From positions 43,256,853-43,320,852 of the forward strand of contig NC_133387.1 of NCBI RefSeq assembly GCF_047511655.1: a stretch of DNA of 64,000 nt, read 5' to 3'. A model generated the notes under the pieces. It was not told the DNA's origin. It searched no databases and saw nothing but the letters and a program-made list of their open reading frames with translations. The first letter of the stretch is position 1. The number at the start of each line of letters is the position of its first letter. Source of the stretch: Castor canadensis (Eukaryota; Chordata; Mammalia; Rodentia; Castoridae). Positions 1 through 10,300 of the stretch are shown here, piece by piece. The position numbers and the translations under genes were made by a program.

Positions 1-1324
1 CAGACTCTTCTGTTCTACCCTAGAGAGAATTGTGTATCTTCCAGAATAAATTGTGTACATTCCTCTATTCTGAAATGTAGAAAGATAAATGTGGAAGCTG
101 CTTAAATAAACTCTGAGATTAATAATTTCAGAATTTCTCTGCTTTGTTGCAAACTCCTCTACCCACATCTGTAGGTATGAGAATTAAAACCACTTTGGAA
201 AACTATTAGTTTATCATAAAGCAAAACATGGACCTATATGACTAAGAAATACTTCATTTTATATTTCCCACAAGTTGAAAACCAACTACATGATAATCCA
301 TAAGAGAAAAATTCATATTCATATAATGAATTACAACTCATCAAAAATGTACAATGACTAGTACTGAAAACAGCACTGTTAAATCTCCAAGACATTATGC
401 TGAATAAAAGGTAGATAAAGACATTTATATTGCATATAAACTAACTGCAATAACTGACAAAATTGGTTTATGAACTCAGAAATCCTACTGTGGTTACTCC
501 TTGAAAGTATGACATTGAATGACTAGGGATTTTTCTTGCATAAATAGAAATGGAATGTGTCTTGTTCGAGGGTGTTTATTACTAGATGACCTCACAATTC
601 ATCCAATAGAACACACTAGGTTTCTAGTTCATAATGTATATAAATTGCATTTCAATATGAATATAAACAAAAAATAAGTGAAAAGTTACCTGTCAAGGAA
701 GAAGTGTAACAAATGAAGTAAGAATGTAACAGCTCCATTTGGTTACTGACCCAAAAAATAAGTTGGTCAGATAAAAAAAAATTGGACATTATTAGTTTTA
801 TCATAAAATGGGGAAAATGATTTAAAAATTACTGTTTCCATGAAAACAACAGAAGTAACCTAGTAAAGTGCCAGGAACATAGAAGATTACCAGCAAATAT
901 AGTCACTCACAACTCACTGGCAGTCTCACATATCTCAGTGAGTGCAAAGCACATCCTAAAATACACTTTGGTTCCTAATAATTTATATCAGCAGCACATT
1001 AGAAAGCAATAATTTTCTTCTCTATAATTCCCTTGGAATTGGTGAGATGTTCTATTAACTAGGTTCTACCAAGTCCAGATGTTCCTTTACTTATTCCTCC
1101 TCTACTCCTCTTCTCCTGCTCCATTTATCATCCTCTGTCATCTCCTTTTTCTTCTTGTTCTACTGGTACTCACTTGATATTTTAAACAAACATTGCTATA
1201 CTTAAATTCAATTGTGATCATGTGATAGAGAATGCTGCCAATACTGGAAGTATCAGAATTCAAACTAAGAAGAGCAAAAAACAAAAAACAAAAATTCTTG
1301 ACAAAAGCAAACAAGATTAATTTA
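1..1324. other. Unique AT-rich non-coding stretch
   Basis: No repeat family, open frame or RNA gene is recognisable. The one compositional feature is a pyrimidine-rich (CT) run at about 1080-1165. Both strands are dense in stops. Confidence 0.5.
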
Positions 1325-3420
1325 GGTTTTTAAGAAAACTTCATTCTGATAGCTGTAGAGACTACACTAATTTACACTTCCATCAACAGTATATAAGGGT
1401 TCCTTCCTCTTCCCATCCCTGAACCCTCACTAGCATTTGTTGTCTGTTTTGCTGATGATAGCCATTCTGACTGGGGTGAGATGGAATCTAAATGACGTTT
1501 TGGTTTGTTTTACCTTTATGGCTAAAGATGTCGAACATTTCTTTATGTATTCATTAGCCATTTGTACTTCTTAAGAAACCTGTGTTCAATTCTTCTGACC
1601 ATTTATTAATTGGGTTATTTGTTCTTTTGTTGTTTAGGTTTTTGTACATTCTGGCTATTAATACACTATCTGTTGAATAGCTGGTGAAGAGTCTCTTCCA
1701 TTCTGTTGATTATCTCTTGACTCTTGTCATTAATTCTTCTGATGTACAGAAACTTTTTAATTTGATGAAGTCCCATTTGTCAACTCTTGCTCTTATTTCC
1801 TGGGCAATGGGAGTCTGATTCAAAAAATAATTTCCTATGCCTATGTCTTCCAGAATTTTTCCTATATTTTCCTTTACTAGCTTCAGTGTTTTAGGTCTTA
1901 CAATAATATCATTGATGCATCAGTATTTCATTTTTGTATCGGGTGAGAGATAGGCTTCTACTTTCTGTCTTCCTAATGTAAATAGTTTTCTTAGCACCAC
2001 TTGTTGAAGAGGATGTCTTTTCTCCATTGAATGTTTTTAGCTCCTGTTTTAAATATTAGATGGCCATAGTTGTGTGGTTTTATATCTGAATTTTTTATTC
2101 TGTTGTATTTCTTTTCATGTCTATTTTTGTTCCAGTACCATGCTGTTTTTGTACTATGGCTCTGTAGTATAATTTGAAATCTGGTATTGTGCTAACTCCA
2201 GTGTTGCTCTTTTTGCTCAGGATTTCTTCTGCTGTTTGGGATCTTATATTCCCATAAGAATACTTCCATAAGAATTCTATTTCTGTGAAGAAGAGTATTG
2301 GGATTTTAATGTGCATTGTATTAAATGCATAGATTGCTTCCAGGAGTATAGCCATTTTAATGATAATAATTCTGACAATTCATGAATATTGAAGGTCTTC
2401 CCATATTTTGTTGTCTTCTTCAATTTTTTTTCTTTCCTTGTTTAAATCCCTTTTATTTCTATTGTCTTATTGGTATGGCTAGGAATTCCAGCACTACACT
2501 GAACAAGAGTTGTAAGAGTGGACACTGTTGTCTTATTCTTAATTTTAGAGGAAATGATTTCATTTTTCCCCAGTTAGTATGATGCTGTTTAAGGTTTATC
2601 ATATGTAGCTTTTATTATTATCAAGGTGTATATCTTCTATTTCTAGTTTCTTCAGAAATTTTATCATGAAAGGATGTTAAATTTTTTGAAGACTTTTACT
2701 ACATCAATTGAAATGATAATGTGACTTTTGTCCTTGATTCTGTTTATGTGCTGTAAAACATTCATTGATTTACATGTGTTGAACCATCCATGTATCCCTG
2801 TGATTAACTTACCACCAACTTGATCATGGTGTATGATATTTTGACTGTGTTGCTGAATTTGATTTGAAAGTGTTTTGCTGAGAATTCATACACTTATGTT
2901 TATTAAAGAGATTGAGCTAGCATTCTATTTTTGTTGTCATTGCATATTATTCTGATTTTGAAATGAATGTAATATTAGCTTCAAAAAATAAATTTGGCAA
3001 TGTTCCTTATCTTTGAATTTCATGGATAAGTTTGAGGAGTTGGTGTTAGTTTGTTAACAGTCTGTGTAGAGTTTGGCAGTGAATCCATCAGGACCTGGGC
3101 ATTTCTTTGTTGGAGACTTTATTACTGCTTCAATCTCATTTCTTGTTAGAATTCTATTGAAGTGGTGTGTATTCTCTTGGTTCAATTTTGGAAGGTCAAA
3201 TGTATCTAGAAATGAATCCATTTACTCTAGATTTTCCAGTTAGTTTGAATATTGTTTTTTAAAGTTTCTCTCACAATCCTCTGAATTTCATGATATTTGT
3301 TGTAATATTCCCTGCTTCATTTCTAATTTTATTAACGTAGACTTTTTCCTCCTTCTTTCATTCAGATTGGTGAAGAGTTCATCCACCTGTTTTCCCCTTT
3401 TGTGCTGTTTCCACCTTAGA
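1325..3420 (-). mobile_element. LINE-1 ORF2 fragment, antisense, lacking its 3'UTR
   Basis: Read on the minus strand, this is degraded L1 ORF2 from the start of the reverse transcriptase (about 3400) towards the C-terminal part (about 1330). The best open piece is at 2095-2355. It encodes the ORF2 stretch [13 protein letters not shown] followed by [11 protein letters not shown] and [11 protein letters not shown], a hallmark of mammalian L1 ORF2. Upstream blocks at 2600-3240 match the reverse-transcriptase palm in antisense. Stops and indels break every frame, so it is dead. There is no L1 3'UTR or poly-A at the low-coordinate end. At the other end it runs straight into L1 5'UTR-like monomers without any endonuclease or ORF1, which implies a large internal deletion or a fusion of two fragments. 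Confidence 0.85.
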
Positions 3421-4600
3421 AGCTTCCCTTCTTTTTGTATGGAAGACACTGAAGGCCACACAACACTTAGTAGTCGATAGGTAAGGTAAGTTCCCACTTT
3501 CTATATCACATTTGTGCCCCCTGGTTCAATATGTATGCAACAATCACGGTGTCCCCCTAATGTGCCTGATGGTGGGAGGAAATAAAGAGCTCACCACACT
3601 GAGCTCTACACTGATGGAAATGTGGGACTCAATAACTTCAGTTTGTCAACCTGTTAAATGAATGTGACAGGGGACTATTATATAAGCCCAGAGTCCTGTG
3701 ATCAGAACTCTCAACCCCACCTAGCAGCAAGGCCTCAAAGCAGATAGTGCCTGGATTGAACAGTGTGCAGACATGGACAGGTGCTGTTTCTGCAGTGATC
3801 CCCTTGCACTGGAGCTCGCTCTAGCCAGGGAGGGAAGGATCACCAATCACCAGGCACCTCCCTGGTGCTGCTTTAATTTCTAAGCTCTCCTGCATCAATG
3901 CTCCGTCTTCTCCTCAACCACTTCTTGTTGCTGTCGATCTCTCAACATCATAACCGGGTGTCCCAGAATTCCCTGAGCTGTAATTGTTTCTTAATTTCCA
4001 GAGTCCCTTACTGGCTCAATATAAAAGCCTGCCTAGGCACCACCAATTTGGAGAGTGCCTGTAACCTGAACTCTTTGCAATGAAGGTTAGTTTGTTTTTG
4101 AAATTGTCCTCAGGCAATGGAGCTACGCTCACTAGGAAGGGCTGAGTAGCCCAAATCTGGGCCCTTTGCTGCTTTCCAGGCTTCTGCTGGGAACTGTCAG
4201 CTCATCCCAGTTGGAACCACTTCTTCTCTATGACCACTTCTGTTGGCTAGGAGTCCCAGAAGTCCCAGAACTATGATTTTTAAAAAAAAATTCCCCAGGT
4301 GGCTCATTCCCGAAGCTTGCCTGTCTACAGGCTGTTTCCATGCAGCTTCTGGAGCATGAAAATCTGCCAGTGGAGTCTAGGTGATTTGTTTTTTGAAATT
4401 GTCTTCAAGCAATGGATCTGCTGATGTTGAGTATGATGGGCTGCTGACCACTGTGCCTTTCTCTATTGATCTCCTCTTAACTTCTCAGACCACATTGAGT
4501 CACTTCCTCCCCCTCTCAACAAGCACTTGTGGATTCTTTCCTCTCATACGCTGTAGCCAGGTGTCTTCAGACACCTTGAGCTGTGATTACTCCTTGTTTT

Positions 4601-4963
4601 ATTTTTTTTTAAATATCTTTTATTCATATGTGCATACAATGTTACAATATTTGGGTCATTTCTACCCTCTTCCTCTTGTCCCCTCCCTTTCCCCCAACCC
4701 CTTCTTCTCCTCCCCACTCTCTTGCTTCCAGGCAGAAACTGTTTTGCCCTTATCTCTAATTTTGTTGAAGACAGAGTATAAACAATAATAAGAAGGACAA
4801 AGGGTTTTTGCTAGTTGAGATAAGGATACAGGGAGATCCCTAGCATTGCTTCCATGTACATATGTGTTACATTCTAAGTTAATTCTTCTCAAACTGACCT
4901 TTTCTCTAGTTCCTGGTCCCCTTCTCTTATTGGTCTCTGTCCCTTTAAGGTTTCTGCATTAGT
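4601..4963 (-). mobile_element. 5'-truncated young L1 3' end, with target-site duplication
   Basis: A poly-T run at 4601-4612 begins a minus-strand L1 3'UTR. It carries the family's landmarks: ATTCATATGTGCATACAATG, a C-rich tract (G-rich on the sense strand), the CAGGCAGAAACTGTTTTGCCC box, and the downstream AGTTGAGATAAGGATA block. The 10-base sequence TCCTTGTTTT occurs immediately before (4591-4600) and after (4964-4973) the insertion, a clean target-site duplication. The host L1 5'UTR unit resumes with AAGATGCCC exactly where the neighbouring monomers predict. It contains no coding sequence. Confidence 0.85.
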
Positions 4964-5184
4964 TCCTTGTTTTTAAGATGCCCAAAGTACCTCAGTCTTG
5001 AATAGGAGGCCCTTTCTCAAGAAGGTCCCTTGTCACAGTTCTCTGAGGTGTGGGGAACAAAGGTTGCTTTGTCTAATGCTGCCCTATTATGCTGGGGAAG
5101 TCACTGTCCTATCAAGTCCCCTTACACCAAAAGTGAAATGTCATTTATTTTCTTTTAAAAAATTGGAGAACAGGAAGGCAGTAT

Positions 5185-5320
5185 GATATAGTTGATATAA
5201 TGTAAGAACTTTGATAAATGCCACAATGTACTGCCTCACAGCACAATAAAAATTTTTAGATAAAATAAATAATGGAAAAAAGAAATAAAAACTACATTGA
5301 AAACCCAGCTCAAAAAAAAA
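5185..5320 (+). mobile_element. Probable truncated L1 3'UTR tail, sense
   Basis: The phrase about 'AAATGCCACAATGTACTGCC...CACAATAAAAA' followed by an A-rich run matches the 3' end of a second L1 3'UTR subfamily seen at 17200-17270 and 45600-45655. It has no clear duplication, so the boundaries are approximate. Confidence 0.4.
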
Positions 5321-5659
5321 AAATCCTCCTATACTTAGGTTTAGGTTTGAGGAGATGTGGATTTTTTTCCCCACAGTTAAGTATGCCAGTCTGTTGCTGC
5401 CTGGAGATGCAGGAGGAGACGAGGTAGAGACTTCGGCTTCCTCTTCCTCCAGGGAAGCCAGGTGAACTGTTTCTTATTTTACTCTATTTCACCATATTTT
5501 TCAACTGCTCTGTCCCTTTTCATGTTCTTGGTGCTCTTCTGCTTTTTTGCTCTTTTGAATGTAATCTCTTCTTTGTTGTCTAGATTCTTCTCATTCATGA
5601 AGTATGATGGAGAAAATTTCTACTCCTCCACCATCTTGCCCTGCTGGTGTTTAATGCTT

Positions 5660-6325
5660 TGAACTCTGTATGTTTTGGATATTAAATCTTTATCCAATTA
5701 ATAACTGACAAAAATTTTCCCCCATTGTGTAGGTTTTCTTTGGATTCTAATAACTGTTTCCTTTGCTGTGCAGAAGCTTTTTAATTTGATGCAATTGCAT
5801 TTTTAAATGCTTGTTCTTATTTTTTGAGTTGGGGTTCAATCCAGAAAGGCATTATATATCCCTGTGCCTTCAAGGGCTTTCCCTAGGTTTTCCTCTAGCA
5901 GTTTCAAAGTTTCAGGTTTTACATTAATGTCTTTGATCTATTTGCAACTTATTTTTGCACAGGGTGAGAAATAGATGCCTAGTTTCATTCTTGCAGAAGT
6001 GGATATACAGTTTCTCCAATACCACTTGTTAAAGAGAATATCTTTCTCCATTGTAGGTTTTTGGAGCCTTTGTCAAATATCAGATGTTTGTAGCTGTGTG
6101 GGTATATTTCTAAGTCTTTTATTCCATTGACCTACCTGTCTGTTTTTCACCAATACCATGCTATTTCAGTTACTATGGCTCTGCAGTATTATTTGAAGTC
6201 AGAATTGTGATACCTCCAGTGCAGCTCTGTTTTCTTAGGATTGCGTGGCTATTCAGGATCTTTGGCCTAAATTGGAATTGGGATGAGTATTATATTTAAT
6301 CTGTATATTGCTTTCTGTATTATAT
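5660..6325 (-). mobile_element. Inverted 5' segment of a twin-primed L1 (ORF2 C-terminal half)
   Basis: In antisense this segment reads through L1 ORF2 from the '[10 protein letters not shown]'-type block (near 5680) upstream to the IKIPI/KAIY region (near 6290). It ends abruptly at about 6320, where orientation flips to sense. All frames are broken. Together with 6326-6940 it forms the inverted-5' plus sense-3' arrangement produced by twin priming during L1 insertion. Confidence 0.75.
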
Positions 6326-6940
6326 TTGTTTTCAACTGATCCTGCAATACTAGTCCTGGGCTTATATTTAAAGGAATGTAACTGAAAATATAGTTGAGAT
6401 ACCTTCAAACCCATGTTTATAGCAACATTATTCACAGTAGCCAAAGTATGAAATCAGCCTAGGTTCCCATCAACTGATGAACAGATAAAGACAATGTGTT
6501 ATAGATATACCATAGAGTATTATTATTCAGTCATAAAGAAGAATGATATTGTCATATAAAGCAAAGTAAATGGAACAAGAGATCATCAAGTTAAGTGAAA
6601 TAAATCAGACTAAAAAAGACAAAGACCAAATTTTCTCTTTCATATGCAGAATGAATGGCAGAATGTAAGTGGATTTTGTTTTGAGTTAGGTTCTTGTGGG
6701 AAGGGAGAGATTGTAGGGAGTGAAAATGGTCAAAGTAATTTATATGTGTATATGAAAATGGGACAGTGAAAGCTGTTGAAATTCTTTTTAAGAAGTGGGG
6801 AGGAAAAATGAGGCAAAGTGATTTAGGGGGTGAATTTGATGTAGATATATTGTATGCATGTGTGGAAACTCCTGTGCACAAATGGTATGTGTTAATAAAA
6901 AGGGAAATAAAACAAAAGGACTAACTAACAAACAATTTAA
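6326..6940 (+). mobile_element. Sense 3' segment of the twin-primed L1 (ORF2 end, 3'UTR, tail)
   Basis: The plus strand reads the very C-terminus of ORF2, including the segment equivalent to 'PMFIATLFTVAKV' at about 6408-6447 and the 'YTIEYY' block near 6505. It then gives a purine-rich 3'UTR (6690-6830) and an A-rich tail with AATAAA-like signals (6893-6912). About 130 ORF2 codons between the two segments are missing, as expected for a deletion at a twin-priming junction. Confidence 0.75.
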
Positions 6941-6944
6941 AAAA

Positions 6945-7404
6945 AGGTTCATTTAAATCATATAAGCAAACAGTTTATTCTAAGGCATTTTCAAATGCCT
7001 AGATGGTTTTAATAAACTATCAGCCCTTCTTTGAACACAAAAGGGTATAGAGAAAAAATTGACTGATGTCTGAACATATTGTTTTTCAGTCTATTATCAG
7101 TTCTTATCAGTAACATGCAGCAACTTTTTCAAAAATATGTTTAAGATATCAGAGACTGTGAATATAGTAGATTAACAGTAGCCATACATTATCAGTGAAA
7201 TCAACAAACAAAAAATTCTTAACTCCTTTTTAATCTTCCAAACTCAAGAATCTGAGAAAGTGGTTGAAAGAAAAATAGGCATTAGTTGAGACTGATAAAA
7301 AGGAAGTGATGCTGTTAGAGAAAAATAAGTTTTACTTAGAAAGGCAAAATTCCAATAGATAAGTGACCTAATATTCCATATCAACCTTTGGTGGGTGGAT
7401 AGCT
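6945..7404. other. Unique AT-rich stretch
   Basis: No gene or repeat family is recognised here. The only open frames are short and lack any codon signature. Confidence 0.45.
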
Positions 7405-7503
7405 TGTGAGACCATATCTTGAAAAAACCCATCACAAAAACAGACTGGTAGAGTGGCTCAAGGTGAAAGCCATGAGTTCAAACCCCAGTACTCCAAAAAT
7501 AAA
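7405..7503 (+). mobile_element. B1-ID composite SINE, 5'-truncated
   Basis: The end of a B1-like unit (TGAGACCATATCTTGAAAAA) is followed by an ID-like unit (GTAGAGTGGCTCAAGG, then GAGTTCAAACCCCAGTACT) and an A-rich tail. The second box resembles a diverged tRNA B box. This dimeric plan is the main clue to a castorimorph host. Confidence 0.8.
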
Positions 7504-8636
7504 GAAAATTGGGTTCCTATGGGGATAATAAGGGATTTTCTTAGGTGATAACACATTGACTAAATATATCTAAATTTGTTTTAGTCCACATTAGGTATGA
7601 TGGTGTATTCATATGCATGGTTAATGTGGAGTATGAAAGAAGGAGCGCTACTTGTGCTCAAGGGCCTATTGCAATTATATGCATTTATAGTGATGGTTAG
7701 AATGGATTTATCACAAATCAAACTAAGACAAAAAACCTTCTCCATAATATCTACTCATCAGGGAATGTATCTGACAGACATCTGTTTGTACACATCATGA
7801 TCCTCTATATAAACTGACAGGATCACAGATGCTCCTGAAATTATGTGCTGAATTACAGGTGAAGGAACAGCTGCCACCAAAAGGGGAAAAAGTAGGCTTG
7901 CACATTTACAGAGCAGAAGCTGACATGAACCTTTTTGGAGGGTTGAAAATTTTCAGTACATTTTTTAATTAAAAAACTTGTGCTTGCCTTTGCACTTCTA
8001 TGTTCCAAAAAAGAACTAACAGAGTTAAAAAAGTGAAGTAGTGTAATCTGCTCTTGGCAAGATTTACAACTAGTTCTGGATAATGTAGAGGCTCAAATAC
8101 TTCACTCAAGCAGGCACACTGAAACTTGATGACTGATCACAGCTTTCACATCTAGTTTCTAGTAAATGGAGCACTGTGGATCTGAGTAATAATCACACAT
8201 GGGTATCGTTTATCTGTAATAACTTAAGTGCAAGAGCCTTCAGTGTAGGAAAGAATAAGGATAATGTTTGTGCTGATTAAACACAGACATCAACAGACAC
8301 AGACCTCAATTATAGGTTCTGCAGCTCAAGAACCACAGCAAATTAGAAAGATAAGTAAAGAAGTTCAAATGATCTGTTTCTACAGATTCGTAATGAATTG
8401 GACATTTGTTCTCTCTCTATTGTCCTCAGTTTCCTCATGGAGAAGAGTTGCTTAAAACACTTGATAGGAGATCACATATGTAGGATAACATTAATGAAAT
8501 ACTCTTATTTGCACTGTTATGGTAAATTATTTAGATAAATTGCCTTTGTCCAGGAAATTATACTTCTAAGAGTTTATATGAGAGACAAAATAAGATATAC
8601 AGAGAAAACTTATTTACTTAGATATTCACCATATTA
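7504..8636. other. Unique stretch, no gene seen
   Basis: This is AT-rich DNA with only short, stop-limited frames (for example 7597-7800 and 8264-8455). These show no protein-family signature, and no repeat was recognised. Confidence 0.45.
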
Positions 8637-8920
8637 TTTCTTTTTTTAAAATTTATATTCATTTTTTCACAAGTGCATACATTGTTTGGGTCATTGCTCC
8701 CCCTTATCCTCTCCACTCCCTCTTTCTCCCTACCTCACTTCCAGGCAGAATCTGTTCTGCCCTTATCTCTAATTTTGTTAGAGAGAAAACAAAAGCAATA
8801 ATAAGAGAGACAAAGTGTTATTGCTAGTTCAGTTAAGGATAGCTATACAGAGAGATTCCTAACTTTGCTTCCATGTACCAATGTGTTACATCTCAAGTTA
8901 ATTCATCTCTTACTGAACAA
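8637..8920 (-). mobile_element. 5'-truncated L1 3' end, antisense
   Basis: A T-rich start is followed by CAAGTGCATACATTGTTTGGG, a C/T-rich tract, CAGGCAGAATCTGTTCTGCCC and GATAGCTATACAGAGAGATTCC. This is the same L1 3'UTR family as at 4601, 29601 and 59180. No convincing target-site duplication was found. Confidence 0.8.
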
Positions 8921-9388
8921 ACAAGAAAAATGGGTGGAAACAAGTGAAAAGGCCAAATAGTAGATTGTGTACATAAATAGTAAATAGAAATATTTATGTT
9001 GCCATTGAATCATATTTTTAAATAATTTTAACATGGGAAACTTTATCTGTAATAAATGCGCATATTTTAGTGTCTTCTAGACAGACAAATGTTAACTTGC
9101 CAGATTTCTGAGCAAAGCAGGTACTCTGATTATTTAACTCACTGACTTGTCTATAAGCTATATGATAAACTATATGATTTTCCCTAAATACCTAGATACA
9201 TTCAGCTCTACACCCTGCCACGAGACAACAATCTATATTTCAATATGCATAATTTAAAAATGAAACATTTAATCAATAAATAAAAATTGTGCATGGTAAT
9301 ACACATCTTTGGATATACATATGTATGTTAGGAGGATTAAATGAAGATAATTAACCATAAATGAATTTGTGTTTTCTTCAATACCTAG
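8921..9388. other. Unique stretch
   Basis: Nothing recognisable was found; the sequence is AT-rich and stop-dense. Confidence 0.45.
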
Positions 9389-9692
9389 ACTTTTTTTGGA
9401 TTTGAGCTCAGGACCTTGCACTTGCTGGGCAGGTTTTCAACCATTTGAGGCATACACTAAGCCTTTTTGCTTTGACTATTTTTGAAATAGGGTCTTTGTG
9501 CCCAGGCACCCAGGACCATGATCCTCCTGTTTATGTCTCCTGCATAGCTGGGATGAGAGGCATGTAATACATACCCAACCATTGGTTGGGATGAGGTCTG
9601 ATGAACTTCCTCAGGCTGACTTTGAACTACAATTCTCCCAGTCTCTGCCTCCCAATTAAGCTAGGGTTACAGGTTTGAGTCACATCTAGATT
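9389..9692 (-). mobile_element. Composite SINE: two B1-like units plus ID-like unit, antisense
   Basis: On the minus strand there are three parts in order: a B1-like unit (ACTCAAACCTGTAACCCTAG, GGGAGGCAGAGA), a second B1-like unit with 'CATCCCAGCTATGCAGGAG', and an ID-like unit ending in CCTGAGCTCAAATCC and a poly-A. The same three-part order is seen intact at 41597-41935, which supports it as a genuine family structure. Confidence 0.8.
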
Positions 9693-9954
9693 GTAAACTT
9701 TAAATATATACAAAGAGAAGATAGAAGAGTTGATTTTAATTATGAAAGCAATACAGAGCTAGAAATAATATGTAAACAATGACTCATTTAGAAGAATCTT
9801 TATGAAGCTCTTCATTACAGAAAATGTAAATGTTTCAAATTAAAGAATGTTGGTAATTAAGACTCCTATTCAATAAATAATGAAAATATTCATGGTTGAT
9901 TGTCTTTTTTAATTCAAATAATTATATGTAATTACATAATAAATATAGTGGATT

Positions 9955-10300
9955 GAACAACATTTATTTCTCATAGTTCTAGATGTTGGCTCTGGTGGAT
10001 TCAATTCTTGATGAAGGTCCCCCTCTTAATATTTACACAACCATTGTCATCTTGTATCTTCACATGATGGGTTGATGGTAGAAAAAGCTCTCAGGTCTCT
10101 TCTGATAAGTAATGGGATGGTAAAAGATGGCAAGGGAAAGGGAAGGGAAGGGAAGAGGGAGAAGAGAAAGGTACTAATACCATCCTGAAGTGATTACCCT
10201 CATGACCTTGTCTAAATCTGATTACCTTTCAAAGACCCCACCTATAAATTTTATCACATTAAGTGTTAGGGCCTCAATATATGCATTTTGAGGACACATT
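9955..10300 (-). mobile_element. MLT1-like MaLR LTR, antisense
   Basis: The plus strand shows the antisense landmarks of MLT1 LTRs: AACATTTATTTCTCATAGTT, TCTTCACATGATGG, CATGACCTTGTCTAAATC, AAAGACCCCACCTA and GCATTTTGAGGACACA. An internal purine run (GGGAA repeats, 10132-10172) has expanded locally. It is an ancient non-coding solo LTR. Two other copies in this window are at 22836 and 56318. Confidence 0.75.
10132..10172 (+). repeat. Purine-rich GGGAA simple repeat
   Basis: Repeated GGGAA and GGAAG units lie inside the MLT1 LTR. Confidence 0.8.

Larger units (their letters stand above)
3421..5645 (-). mobile_element. LINE-1 5'UTR with about 300-bp tandem monomers, antisense
   Basis: This is a GC-richer, non-coding block. 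Three imperfect copies of a roughly 300-base unit can be anchored on the shared phrase GAGCTGTAATTG or its variants at 3975, 4268 and 4578. A second anchor, TTGAAATTGTC, lies at about 4097 and 4395. The high-coordinate edge (5621-5645) reads on the minus strand as CAAGATGGTGGAGGAG, the kind of signature that begins mammalian L1 5'UTRs. The block is therefore best read as an antisense L1 promoter region. It is interrupted by a young L1 tail (4601-4963) and probably by an A-rich L1 3' remnant near 5185-5320. Tandem 5'UTR monomers are known in rodent L1s; that these are monomers is inference. Confidence 0.55.

Noticed and set aside
4381-4788. 135-codon plus-strand frame
   Set aside because: It crosses the junction between an L1 monomer and an inserted L1 tail, so the frame is accidental.
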